From Prorocentrum cordatum (Eukaryota > Sar > Dinophyceae > Prorocentrales > Prorocentraceae): DNA of 64,000 bases. The notes beneath the pieces were generated by a model, which was not told where the DNA came from, did no database searches, and was given only the letters and a program-made list of their open reading frames with translations. This document shows positions 39,484 through 48,511 of the stretch, piece by piece. Location of the stretch: positions 70,001 through 134,000 of the forward strand of contig CAUYUJ010021133.1 in assembly GCA_963575745.1 (NCBI GenBank). The letters are read 5' to 3'. The first letter of the stretch is position 1; every line of letters begins with the position of its first letter. Position numbers and translations under genes: made by a program.

Positions 39484-39890
39484 GGGCTTGCCAACATTTT
39501 TTTGACGAGCGCGTCCTGGATTTTGACGGTCCAGTTTTCCGTGGGATGTTTGCAGCGGGAATTCCCGTCAAATGCCAGATTGGGCCTCGTCATTTTTATG
39601 ATGGCCCCGTCAGGCCAACCCGAGTTCCCGTACCCGAGCCTGACGTCTCTCCGATCCGATCGCCAACGTCTTCGACGAGGCTCCCCGAGAACAGCCGTGT
39701 TCGGTAGCAAGTCATAGGAGCCTGGTATGCCCTCCGAATTCCGTCTTCAGCGTCGGTGGGCGTCGATTAGCGTTTCGGAGTCGACGAGTTAGCGCCGATT
39801 TAGCGTCGGCTAGCGTCGATTTAGCGTCGAGCAGCGTCGATTTGACTCGATCAGCGTGAAGCACGCTGCCATGAGTTGCCACCGAAGCCG
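39484..39890. repeat. Dispersed repeat family T, copy 1
   Basis: TTGACGAGCGCGTCCTGGATTTTGACGGTCCAG ... CCCCGTCAGGCCAACCCGAG ... (AGCGTCGATTT)n ... CCATGAGTTGCCACC. Matched by 58451-58710 and, for the 3' third, 53840-53965. On the minus strand one frame reads NWTVKIQDALVKK; the other copy gives WTVKILDALAKK, so it may be a dispersed coding fragment. Confidence 0.75.
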
Positions 39891-39904
39891 CGCCGACCAA
39901 ATCT

Positions 39905-40062
39905 CAGGCGATCGCAAACATGGATCAAGGGGGCGTATGGCGACGGGCCCCGTTTCCATGGGAAGTCGCGGATCTCCGCCTCCTTACGTCCCCCACTCCA
40001 TGGGTTTGGCGACCGCGCGCCAAACCCATGGATCGCTAAGCCATGTCTGCGCGCCCGCGAGA
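39905..40062. mobile_element. MITE family E, copy 4
   Basis: GATCGCAAACATGGATCAAGGG ... CCATGGGTTTGGCGACCGCGCGCCAAACCCATGG ... GATCGCTAAGCCATGTCTGCG. Confidence 0.88.
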
Positions 40063-40266
40063 ACCCCCTCCTGAGCGTGCTGGGGCGCGGAGGCAGCCAC
40101 GCCTCCCGCGTCGCGGGCTGGGCCAGAGCGGCTGCCATTCTCCAAGGTGGGCTCGCGGGGGCGCGAGGGCGCGCAGAAGGCCTGGCGCCGCGCACCGCGG
40201 GCTCACGCGGCGCGCAGCGTGGTGACCCTCTGAGTGCGGCTGCCCCTGGGCCGTCCGCCCGCCGAG

Positions 40267-40450
40267 CGCGTACCTGAACCAGCAGGCGTTCCTGGCGTCC
40301 CCCCTCTCCTGGCGGTGGCGCTGGGACACGGAGCAGCGGCTGACGGCCGAGGCCGTGCGGGTGTATTCGGAAGTGTTGGGCCCCTTCCAGGAGGGCCACA
40401 GGCGGCCCGGCTGGAACACGCCCGCGCTGGTGCCGTGCGAGGACTGGAGG
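40267..40450 (+). CDS. Gene 2, exon B
   Basis: The frame reads AYLNQQAFLASPLSWRWRWD, then TEQRLTAEAVRVYSEVLGPF, then a segment ending ALVPCEDWR. GC3 is about 85 percent, and a soluble Trp/Arg/Leu-rich composition differs from all flanking repeats. The acceptor is CCGAG|C at 40266. I end it at 40450, where GACAAC begins a GA-type intron, because splicing to 40914 (which also begins GAC) gives DWRDRRRLKNC in frame. Without splicing the frame would stop at TAG 40487. Confidence 0.6.
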
Positions 40451-40913
40451 GACAACATTAGGCAGGGGTTGGCTCGAGGGTCTACGTAGGGAGGTTCGGG
40501 CATTCCGGGCGTTTTCATTGGCCACTGATGGCTTTCGGCCCCAGGGTGCTGTCCAGCAGCTGCGGCTCGCCGAGGGGAGTCCGTGGGTGCCCGGATCGTC
40601 ACTAACGGCCGCCAGAGTCCCGAGGTATGGCCCGAAAGCCAGACAACGAAGATCACTCGAGGAGGAATTGCTCAGGGGGGATGCATCGAGCCCCAGTCGC
40701 CCATGCGTCGCCGACGGGGGTCTGCACGAACACGCTCTTGTGCTATCGAGGTCCGACCGTCCATAACATATATATATATATATATACACATAACTGTATG
40801 TATACAGATAGATATGTATATGTGTGTGTGTGTCTGTATACAGCTCGCCGACTCCAGGTCGATGCTTTTGCCCGAGCTGGTCTCCTGGCCTCCCCCCCAT
40901 CGTGACCCTTTAG
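40451..40913 (+). other. Gene 2, intron 2 (proposed)
   Basis: 463 bp, GAC...TTTAG, with GAC also starting the next exon. Contains a (TA)n tract (40770-40793) and GGGGGATGCATCGAGCCCC, a motif shared with 56886 and 58757. Confidence 0.5.
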
Positions 40914-41055
40914 GACCGTCGCCGGCTCAAGAACTGCACGCGCACCGGCCTGGGTCCGCAGGGGCGGCTTCCCAGCGACGGGATCGCTTCCTTCCTGTAC
41001 GGCGAAGGCCTGCTGGCCAGCCGCTGGGCGTTCCAGGAGCGCCGGGGAGGCAAGG
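40914..41055 (+). CDS. Gene 2, exon C
   Basis: The frame reads RLKNCTRTGLGPQGRLPSDG, then IASFLYGEGLLASRWAFQER. GC3 is about 90 percent. Acceptor CCCTTTAG at 40906-40913. The 3' border coincides with the start of a family J element: either a GT donor at 41056 (AAGG|GTCGGG) or a GC donor at 41050 (GAG|GCAAGG). No family recognised. Confidence 0.6.
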
Positions 41056-41252
41056 GTCGGGCCGAACGAAGGGGGGATAGGGAAAGGGGGGGTTACGAAA
41101 TCTGCTGCATGCAGCTGGTTTCAGCCCCACCGAGGGGCCCATTCCTCGATACATGGGCGCCTCCTGGCGCCGGGGGGCGCCGGGAAAATTAGCTACGTGA
41201 TCTGATTCTCAAAACCCCCCTTTGCATCCCCCCCCCTTCGCCCGGCCCGAAG
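41056..41252 (+). mobile_element. Probable introner: family J element as gene 2 intron 3
   Basis: Element 41057-41250 with inverted ends TCGGGCCGAACG and CGCCCGGCCCGA; flanks AAGGG and AGGGG. If spliced as GT...AG, the donor G is the last flank base and the T the first element base, while the acceptor AG is in the right-hand flank. Splicing joins exon C to an open frame. Interior shared with 32393 and 63099 (CTGCTGCATGCAGCTGG). Confidence 0.6.
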
Positions 41253-41368
41253 GGGTTGTCCGGGGTTTTCTAAAGGTGTCCCTTGCCCAAGCGTCCCCAG
41301 CTTTTCGCGCAGTTCTTGACGCTTCCACCAGCCCATCCAGAAGCAGATCGCCAGACGGGTTGCCTTGA
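41253..41368 (+). CDS. Gene 2, possible terminal exon
   Basis: After GT-AG removal of the family J element the frame continues GVVRGFLKVSLAQASPAFRA, then VLDASTSPSRSRSPDGLP to TGA at 41366-41368. Codon bias is weaker than in exons A-C. A competing reading uses acceptor CCACCAG at 41331 and a different frame (PIQKQIARRVALIREAQKRA then VQRPPWERFLGG) with better GC3. The two cannot be separated without transcripts. Confidence 0.35.
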
Positions 41369-41487
41369 TCAGGGAAGCGCAGAAGCGTGCAGTGCAACGG
41401 CCGCCTTGGGAGCGTTTTCTCGGAGGTCTCTCAGAGCCAATCTTGGGGCTCTCTTTCTGGGCGACCCAAAAGGGAGTCCAGCTGCAA

Positions 41488-41684
41488 GGGGGTGGTGCAA
41501 TATATTTGGGGCAATTGTATTGCAAACGTATTGCGCCGGAGAATTGTATTGCATTGTATTGCAACTAATGTATTGCACGCGAAAATCCAGCAATACATTT
41601 GCGCCCCGGAATGTATTGCACGCCCCAAATGTATTGTAACCCTACAAATCTATTGCACCAAACCTATTGCACCACCCCCTTGTC
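41488..41684. mobile_element. MITE with TATTGCACC-type ends
   Basis: Ends CAAGGGGGTGGTGCAATA and TATTGCACCACCCCCTTG are perfect 18-bp inverted repeats. The interior is full of GTATTGCA/TGCAATAC words. Only copy in the window. Confidence 0.88.
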
Positions 41685-41699
41685 GCTGGACCCCCTGTT

Positions 41700-41840
41700 A
41701 GGTCAACCCGACTCTTGGGCTCCTCGCGGAGCCTCGCCGGGCACCCTTGAGGCCCTATCGACGAATTTTCTTGGGGCCTTCTTGGGGCCCTCTTGGGGCT
41801 CGGGGGGGGGGCTTGGACGGCCTCTTGGAGCCATCATGGC
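41700..41840. repeat. CTTGGGG satellite, short patch
   Basis: CTTGGGGCCTTCTTGGGGCCCTCTTGGGGC-type repeats. Confidence 0.8.
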
Positions 41841-41848
41841 CCCCCATG

Positions 41849-42018
41849 ACTCTCAGGAGGGGAAACAAACACACAGACACAATTAATCGTCGATTCCCCA
41901 GAAAATATGGGGACATATGGGAAGTGGGGGGGAAGACAAAAACCCAGAAAATATCTGACAATATGGGGAATCTTTTTATTTGCGTGTATGTATTCGTGTG
42001 TCCTGGGGCCCCTTCATC
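41849..42018 (+). mobile_element. MITE family H, copy 6
   Basis: AGGAGGGGAAACAAACACACAGACACAATTAATCG ... TTATTTGCGTGTATGTATTCGTGTG ... GGGGCCCCTTCA. Confidence 0.9.
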
Positions 42019-42059
42019 TATACAAGGGGCGGGGGGAATTCAGGTTCCCCCCGTGATAC

Positions 42060-42450
42060 TCAAAAATGGTGTCTTGAGGTCTTCTGGGGGCGCTCTTGGG
42101 GCGCTCGTAGGACTGTCTTAGGGCTTTCTCTTGAGCCCCCTACTGCCCTCTTAATCCGTCTTGGGGGCATCTTGAGGCCTCAAGAGCCCATCGGAAGCGA
42201 AATGGCGAGACGGCACACAACACAGATGTCCCTTATGTTTGGGAGCCATTTGGGTTTCTTGGCGGGGTCCTTGGAGGGTTCGGAGGGCACTTGAAGCCGT
42301 GTTGTGATCGTCTCGAGGCCTCTTAGATGTGTGTGGGAGGCTATTTTGAACCATCTCGTGGTATCTCGAGCCATCTTGGAGGCCAGCTTGCGCGCTCAGA
42401 GGCCCCCTTGGGGCTATCTTGCGCCATCTTGGACGCTCTAACCCCTCGCG
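42060..42450. repeat. CTTGGGGGCGC/CATCTTGAGG satellite, degenerate
   Basis: Diverged member of the CTTGG family with unique breaks. Confidence 0.75.
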
Positions 42451-43254
42451 GGGCGCCACTTCCAGGCCCAGGGGATGGGGTATGGGGGAAGGGTCGAGGC
42501 TCCTCCGAAACCACAAGCCGTCTCGCTCACTCCCACCCGCCCTCCCAACTCAGAAGCAGCACCCGAGTCTGAGCACATCGCCGAGGAGCGCCGCGCATGC
42601 CATGCGCGCCAAGAGTTCGGGAGCAACAGGTACCCTGGAGGCTCAAGCGTGCGAGGCGCGGCAAGTGCGGCACGTGCTTCACGAGCGCCAGGTGCGCCAC
42701 GGGCTCCAGCCGCGCCGGGTGCGCCACGTGCTCGGCGCGTGCAGTGCGCGCGAGGTGCGCCCTGGCACAGCCGTCACCGGGTGGATTCATTCTGTACTAT
42801 TTTCCGGCAGGGATGGCTGGCCTGCGCGAATGGGGCCATACGCCGGCAACCCCACCATCCCAGTCAAGAACCAGTGCAGAGTGGTCATGGGGCGCCCGCC
42901 GAGGTGTCGCGGGGCGCCCGCGCATGCTCCGGATTGGAAGGCAACGTGCGTCCTGTAGATCTTTGTTGACAGGGATGGTGGGGGGGTGGGGGGGGGGGCA
43001 TGTCCCGGGTTGGCCCGCAGTACGGTGGGGGAGGGGTTGGCCCACAGTCCGGTGATGATTTCCTCCCCCGAGCAGGGGAAGGAGGGAGTTGCGGCAGAGA
43101 GAAGGCAGAGCTCGTTCAACCACCTACGCCCATAGGGCTGGTGGGATCTCTGAGCCCCCTGGGGCCCCCTGGGCCTCGGGAGGGGTGCTCTGGCGGCCGT
43201 GGGTGCCTCCTTGGGGATCCGGGGGGGACCTTGGGCCAGAGGCACTCACTTCTG
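42451..43254. other. GC-rich stretch, no gene confirmed
   Basis: 42640-42770 holds short GTGCGCCACG repeats that give a Cys-rich peptide (KCGTCFTSARCATG) in one frame. 42965-43010 is G-homopolymer-rich. No domain is certain. Confidence 0.35.
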
Positions 43255-43392
43255 AAGGAGGAGGAGAGGAGGAGGAGGGCGGAGGAGGAGGAGGAGGAGG
43301 AGGAGGAGGAGGAGGAGGAGGAGGAGGAGGAGGAGGAGAGGAGGAGGAGGAGGAGGAGGAGGAGGAGGAGGAGGAGGAGTGGAGGACGAGGA
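43255..43392. repeat. GGA array
   Basis: (GGA)n with few breaks. Confidence 0.97.
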
Positions 43393-43411
43393 GGCGAAGA
43401 AAACACGGCAT

Positions 43412-43522
43412 AATCACAAACCTTTGGCGTTCCGCGCGTTTTCGCGCCAGTCAGGGGGGTCAGCGCAGATCCAAGAACTCCGCGAGGGTCTCCAAAAGTT
43501 TGTGTTTATGCCGTTGTTGGTC
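43412..43522. mobile_element. MITE family G, copy 4 (internally deleted)
   Basis: CATAATCACAAACCTTTGGCGTTCCGCGCG ... GTCAGCGCAGATCCAAGAACTCC ... AAAAGTTTGTGTTTATGCCG. Confidence 0.78.
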
Positions 43523-43539
43523 TAATTATATGCTAGCAC

Positions 43540-43566
43540 TTGAGTTTGATGATGAGGATGATGATG

Positions 43567-43608
<42 letters not shown>

Positions 43609-43740
43609 GTGATGGTGATGAGCATGATGAGCATGATGAGCATGATGAGCATGAGCATGAGCATGAGCATGAGCATGAACATGAGCATGAACATGAGCAT
43701 GATGATGCTGATGAGCATGATAGTGATGCAGATGCTGACG

Positions 43741-43786
<46 letters not shown>

Positions 43787-44056
43787 GATTGATGATGCTG
43801 CTGATGATGATGCTGATGCTTCTGACGATGTTGATGATGATGAGTTTGATGTGGATGATGATGCTGATGCTGATGCTGATGATGACGATTGTGGTGATGA
43901 TGATGATGGTGGTGGTGGTGATGATGATGATGCTGCTGATGGTGATGATGATGATCATGATCATGATCATGATCATGATCATGATCATGATGATGATGAT
44001 GATGATGATGATGATGCTGATGATGCTGATGATGCTGATGATGATGATGATGATGA

Positions 44057-44093
<37 letters not shown>

Positions 44094-44243
44094 AGCTGGC
44101 TGGCTGGCGCTGGTGGATGGGCTGGCTGGCGCTGGTGGCTGGCTTGGCTGGCTGGCTGGCTGGTGGTGGATGGTGGATGGATGGATGGCATGGTGGGATG
44201 GTGATGATGCTGATGGCTGATGCTGATGATGATGATGATGATC

Positions 44244-44295
<52 letters not shown>

Positions 44296-44323
44296 GGTTG
44301 AGGATGAGGATGATGATGATGAC

Positions 44324-44402
<79 letters not shown>

Positions 44403-44455
44403 CTGGTGGTGACGATGCCGCTGACGATGACCAAAACGATTGCGATGCTGCTTAT
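43540..44455. repeat. GAT trinucleotide mega-array with GCTG insert
   Basis: About 0.9 kb of (GAT)n with GAGCAT and GATCAT variant blocks, interrupted at 44057-44165 by (GCTG)n and GGTGGATGG. All frames are poly-Asp, poly-Met or poly-Ile/His and are not genes. Confidence 0.97.
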
Positions 44456-44473
44456 GACGGCCGCGCGGTCTTG

Positions 44474-44640
44474 CCACAGCTCTCGAGCACCCTGGGGCCC
44501 TCACAGGCCCCACAGGGCTGTCAGAAGCAGAGTGGCCCGGGACGGAGAGCTGGTCCCGGGGACAGCGCATCCGGGGCCCGTGCAGCACCCGCTTCCCGCC
44601 CGAGCGTTGCGGACTTGGGGGGCGCCAAATGTCAGGAGGG
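44474..44640 (+). CDS. Possible exon in duplicated segment
   Basis: The frame reads AVRSRVARDGELVPGTAHPG, then PVQHPLPARALRTWGAPN, with moderate GC3 bias and non-repetitive composition. A second + frame is also open. Unknown family, no confirmed borders. Repeated at 48526-48692. Confidence 0.25.
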
Positions 44641-44663
44641 GAGAGACACACAGAGACCTTCCA

Positions 44664-44828
44664 TTATGTCGGGCATGTCCCTCTACAGAAGGAAGATTCG
44701 AAGATATGGGGGAACAATAGTCTGGGGACCGTTGTTCTACCATTGTTGATGGTGCTTCTGGGGGCATTTCTGTGCTATCTTTGATTTTTCGTTTAGCATC
44801 GGCCTGTAGGGGGACATGCCCGACCTAA
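44664..44828 (+). mobile_element. MITE family A in duplicated segment, copy 1
   Basis: TTATGTCGGGCATGTCCCTC ... CTGTAGGGGGACATGCCCGACCTAA. Flanks ACCTTCCA and ACCTTTCA (7 of 8 bp). Confidence 0.9.
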
Positions 44829-45067
44829 ACCTTTCATCGTCGACTCCAAGGGGGCGAAGACAGACGTCCAGGAAAGATTGGATCAGTTTGGGAATCCTTG
44901 GATTCTTGCCTATTCACTTGTGCGCCCCTGGGTCCCTCTAAAATGGAGGGGGGGTGAAGGATGATACACCTGTTCTACCCAAGGGGGCTCTAGGGGGGGC
45001 GCCTGGGGCCCCCAAAAGGACGCGCAAGGTGCACGGGAAAGGTGCGCCCCCCTCCCCCCGCCGTAAG

Positions 45068-45243
45068 TGTGGCGGCGCGCACAGGAGGGCCAGGGGGAGG
45101 GGGCGAGGCTCCTCGGAAGCACCCCTGCGCCTTGGGAGGCGCCGGCCTCGTCTGCAGAGATGCAAGGCCGGCGCCCTCCAAGAGGCAGCCCCCCCCCCCG
45201 CCCCCTCCCCGCCGCCCCCCCTGTGCTGTGCGCGCCGCCAGGA
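45068..45243. mobile_element. Foldback MITE family C, GC-rich copy 4
   Basis: GGCTCCTCGGAAGCACCCC ... GGCGCCGGCCTCGTCTGC ... GGCCGGCGCCCTCCAAGAGGC ... GTGCGCGCCGCCAG. Repeated at 49120-49295. Confidence 0.8.
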
Positions 45244-45261
45244 TCGCCCCCCTTCCCGAGG

Positions 45262-45445
45262 GAGCAAGGCTCGCTCGGCCCTCGGGGCCACGTTGCGGGC
45301 GCCGCGCCGCCAGGAGGCCCGGCGGAAGCTGCAGGCCACGCCCGTGCGGTGGGCCTCGGGGGTGGACTTCCCGCGGGCCGCGGCGGGGGAGCTGCTGCCG
45401 AGGCCCCGGGGCAACGCGAGGGGCCGCGGGCGAGCTCTCCCCCCC
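45262..45445 (+). CDS. Possible exon, unknown protein
   Basis: The frame reads RSALGATLRAPRRQEARRKL, then QATPVRWASGVDFPRAAAGE, with nearly every third position G or C for 45 codons. No domain or reliable splice sites. An identical sequence lies at 49314-49497 in the other assembly copy. Confidence 0.35.
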
Positions 45446-45624
45446 GGCCCCCCCCCCCCCGGCCTCTCGACGAGAGGCGTGGCCGCTCGGGGCAGGGGGG
45501 GGGGGGCCCGGGGATGCGCCCCGAGGGGGCCATGCGGACGCACCCCCTCATCGAGGACGGGCGCCCCCAAATTTCAGGTCTGGGCCCCCAAAATTTCAGG
45601 TCCTTCCGAAGACCTGCGAAAGCC

Positions 45625-45858
45625 TCGGGGAGGAGGAGGAGGGGGAGGAGGAGAAGGAGGGGGAGGAGGGTTAGGAGGAGGAGGAGGAGGAGGAGGAGGA
45701 GGAGGAGGAGGAGGAGGAGTAGGGTTAGGAGGAGGAAGGAGGAGTGAGGAGGAGGAGGAGAGGAGGAGGAGGCAGGAGGAGGAGGTGGAGGAGGAGGAGG
45801 AGGCAGGAGGAGGAAGCAGGAGGGAGGAGGAGGAGGAGGAGGAGGAGGAGGAGGGGTC
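45625..45858. repeat. GGA array in copy 1
   Basis: (GGA)n with GGGTTAGGA and GGCAGGA variants. Differs in order from 49677-49912. Confidence 0.95.
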
Positions 45859-45987
45859 GAGAAGAGCCCCTCTCGAGGGAGGACCGGCTCGGGAGGGACG
45901 GGAGCTCGGGGGAGAGGTCGACGGGCCGGAGGGGGCCCTGCACGGGCTCGTGCCGATGCCTCCAAGGAGGCATTCGTCGGGGATGGA

Positions 45988-46048
45988 CAGTCCGCCTACC
46001 CTGACACGTCGATTAAGGAATTGGCCGTTCTCGGTTCGCGAGAGGGCG
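45988..46048. mobile_element. Family P fragment fused to a family L fragment
   Basis: GATGGACAGTCCGCCTACCC to GCGAGAGGGCG, then family L sequence directly. Same junction at 50040. Confidence 0.75.
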
Positions 46049-46163
46049 CCTCTTTTTATTTCATTACGTCCCTGGCCCCCCCGCTGGGCCGCGCACATGC
46101 CGCTGGTCATGATTTGCACCCCCCCCTCTTGGACACCCTCCTCTTGGCCGCTCCCGAGCAGGA
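46049..46163 (+). mobile_element. Family L (introner family), 5'-truncated
   Basis: TTATTTCATTACGTCCCTGG ... GGGCCGCGCACATGCCGCTGG ... CCTCTTGGCCGCTCCCGAG; right half only. Repeated at 50103. Confidence 0.8.
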
Positions 46164-46194
46164 GGCATGCTCAGACCTAGGCCGACAATTTCGG

Positions 46195-46365
46195 GGGTGG
46201 ACAGGCCTCCTACCCTGACACGTCGATTAAGGAATTGGCCGTTCTCGGTTCGCGAGGGGGCGGCGCGGCCGTCATTTTTGCGGGTCCAGGTCCGTCGGTT
46301 TCGGTCCCAGGCCGCTGTCACTAAGGGGAGCTCTACTAAAGGTCTGTCCACCGCCGATCGTGCCG
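46195..46365. mobile_element. MITE-like family P, complete copy
   Basis: GGGGTGGACAGGCCTCCTACCC ... CTACTAAAGGTCTGTCCACCGCC; the ends are inverted repeats (GGTGGACAG). Repeated at 50249. Confidence 0.8.
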
Positions 46366-47340
46366 TTTCCTCCAAGGAGGTATGCGATTTCGATGGCGTC
46401 TGGTTTCCGTTCGATTCGACCTTCTATATTCGATTTCGATGGCTTCCGACTCGATGTTCGATTTCGATGGCTTCCGATTCCAGCTCGATATTCGATCTCG
46501 AAGGAGATTGAGATGCTGGTTTCTTCGCAGATGCCCTGCAGCCTGCCAGTTTCGGGCGATCCGGTTGCCCTCGATGTGGTTGCCCAGTTCTCCTGATCCG
46601 ATCCATGTCGATAGCCGATCCGACTTCTCGATCCGACTCTGGGCTCGCTTAGATCGGCTTAGGGGGCATAGGCTCATGGGGCGGATCGACAGGCTGGAGA
46701 CAGCCCTGTCGAACAGCGAAGGCCAGGAGGGGGGGGGGAGGGCAGGACATTGTTATCGTCGAGAGTCAGGGTTGACGTTCGGGGGAGATTGGCCCAGGGG
46801 GGGGTGCAGCGACCTCCAATCCCCCATGGATTGCCGATCTGGGCCCGATGGCCCACCCCGCCCGGGAGCGTGCGGAGTCGCTACCGAGGACCTGTTGCCG
46901 CTCTGTCGGCGTTGCATCGCGGATTCCCGCTCGATGTTTTCCCCCCTTCAGCCGGCCCCCCCCATTCTCGTTGCCCCTCACGAGGATGGAGCAGCCGAGC
47001 CCGACAGTGGTCGTGCACTTAGATGATATTTAAGAACACGCTGGGGGGCGTGTTTGTTCAAGGTCGACTTCTGTGTGATTCAGTGTTTGGGTTCGTTGGT
47101 TTTCCGTTTGGGGATCCTCGGCCGCGCTGTTTTCGGTTTTCGTGTTCGTGTTGTACAGTTGTTTCTACGTTTTGGCCTGCCGTGCTTCTTGATTCTGTTT
47201 TGTTTGGCCGGAAACCAAAATATTGAAAACAGGAAGACTGGAAATTGGAGCAGGGAGCAGCTAGTCTCGGCGGCGGCGGCGTCGTCGTGGTCGGCGACGG
47301 CGGCGGGTGTTGCGGCGGCGGCGTCGTCGTCGTCGCCGTC
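46366..47340. other. Unique stretch with CGATTTCGATGGCTTCCGA repeats
   Basis: 46385-46510 has short tandem CGATTTCGATGGC/TTCCGATTC words. 46720-47000 shares motifs with 56860-57110 (GGGGGTGCAGCGACC..CCCATGGATTGCCGATC). Frames are overlapping and short; no gene recognised. Confidence 0.5.
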
Positions 47341-47344
47341 GTCG

Positions 47345-48335
47345 TCGTCGGCCTCCTCCTCCTCCTCCTCCTCCTCCTCCTCTTCCTTCCTCCTCCCTCC
47401 TCCTCCATCCTCCTCCCTCCTCCTCCTCCTCCTCCTCCTCCTCCTCTTCCTCCTCCCCCTCCTCCCCCTCCTCCCCCTTCTCCTCCTCCTCCTCCTCGGC
47501 CGACAATTCCCCCCCGCGTGTGCCACAGCAGCCGAGGTCGTGTACATGATGGGACCAACCCCCAAACCTTAATTGTTCTCCTCCGGCTTCGCCTCGCCCT
47601 GGCCGACCGGAGGCGTGCTCGAGTGGGGCGCGGAGCGGAGGGCCACCGGGCGCCTGGTGGTGGTGCTGACGGGTTTTGTGCTTCTTTCTTGATCCCGCCA
47701 CCACCGCCACAAGTCGGAGGGGGGGAGGAGGTGGAGGAAGGAGAGGAGGCCGAGGAGGAGGGGGAGGACGAAGAGAGGTAGTGAGGAGGAGGAGGAGGAG
47801 GCAGGACACGGAGGAGCCGGAGTGAGGAGGTGAGGGACGAAGAAGAGGAGGGAGGAGGGGGAGGGACCCCTCGTGGGGGAGGTGTGAGGACAGGAGGAGG
47901 AGGAGGAGGGAGGAGGAGGAGTAGGAGGAGGAGGAGGACGGAGAAGGTAGGAGGAGGAGGACCCCCTCGTGGGGGGAGGGAGGTGGAGGAGAGGAGGAGG
48001 AAGAGGAGGACGAAGAAGAGGAGGACGACGAAGAGGAGGAGGAGGACTCCCTCGAGGGGGGAGGGAGGTGGAGGACAGGAGGAGGAGGAGGAGGAGGAGG
48101 AGGAGGACCCCCTTGTGGGGTGAGGGAGGTGGAGGACAGGAGGAGGAGGAGGAGGAGGAGGAGGAGGAGGATGAGGACGAAGAAGAGGAGGAGGAGAAGG
48201 AGGAGGTGGAGGAGGACGAAGAAGAGGAGGAGGAGGAGGAGAGGGGGACCCCCTCGAGGGGGGAGGGAGGCGGAGGACAGGAGGAGGAGGAGGAGCGCGA
48301 GGAAGGGGAGGAAGAGGAGGAGGGCCCCCTCCCCC
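47345..48335. repeat. TCC tract then higher-order GGA satellite, copy 1
   Basis: TCC to about 47500, ~200 bp of unique sequence, then GGA blocks punctuated by a ~45-bp spacer (GACCCCCTCGTGGGGGGAGG then GAGGTGGAGGACAGG) at about 47868, 47960, 48045, 48107 and 48247. The spacer has a CCCCCTCGAGGGGG-type palindrome. Confidence 0.9.
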
Positions 48336-48383
48336 TCCTGAGCAAGTGCTCGTGGTGGTGGCGGTGGAGAACGAGCCCGCGAG

Positions 48384-48411
48384 GTGCAGTCGATCACGGC
48401 CGCGAGGGGGG
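48384..48411 (+). pseudogene. Exon fragment cut by the assembly gap
   Basis: Same start as the exon at 52415 (VQSITAARG) but ends at the N run. This is truncation by the assembly, not biological decay. Confidence 0.45.
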
Positions 48412-48511
48412 NNNNNNNNNNNNNNNNNNNNNNNNNNNNNNNNNNNNNNNNNNNNNNNNNNNNNNNNNNNNNNNNNNNNNNNNNNNNNNNNNNNNNNNNN
48501 NNNNNNNNNNN
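48412..48511. other. Assembly gap of 100 N
   Basis: Exactly 100 N, a conventional placeholder for a gap of unknown size. Confidence 1.

Larger units (their letters stand above)
38523..40266 (+). other. Gene 2, intron 1 (proposed)
   Basis: 1,744 bp, GA...AG. Filled with a family Q fragment (38590-38640), family H, family I, two family E copies and a family T repeat. The borders are inferred from frame continuity only. Confidence 0.45.
44460..48411 (+). repeat. Duplicated ~3.95-kb segment, copy 1 (contig end)
   Basis: Begins GGCCGCGCGGTCTTGCC and runs to the N gap. The same sequence restarts right after the gap and is followed to 52442. Non-repetitive parts look identical between copies; differences are confined to GGA/TCC tracts (around 45.72-45.87 and 47.35-47.90 kb). 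Offset is 4,052 bp at the start and 4,031 at the end. Confidence 0.95.

Noticed and set aside
42640-42770. Cys-rich peptide (KCGTCFTSARCATG) as a CXXC zinc finger
   Set aside because: Cys spacing does not fit the CXXC-domain pattern, and the Cys residues come from a repeated GTGCGCCACG DNA word.
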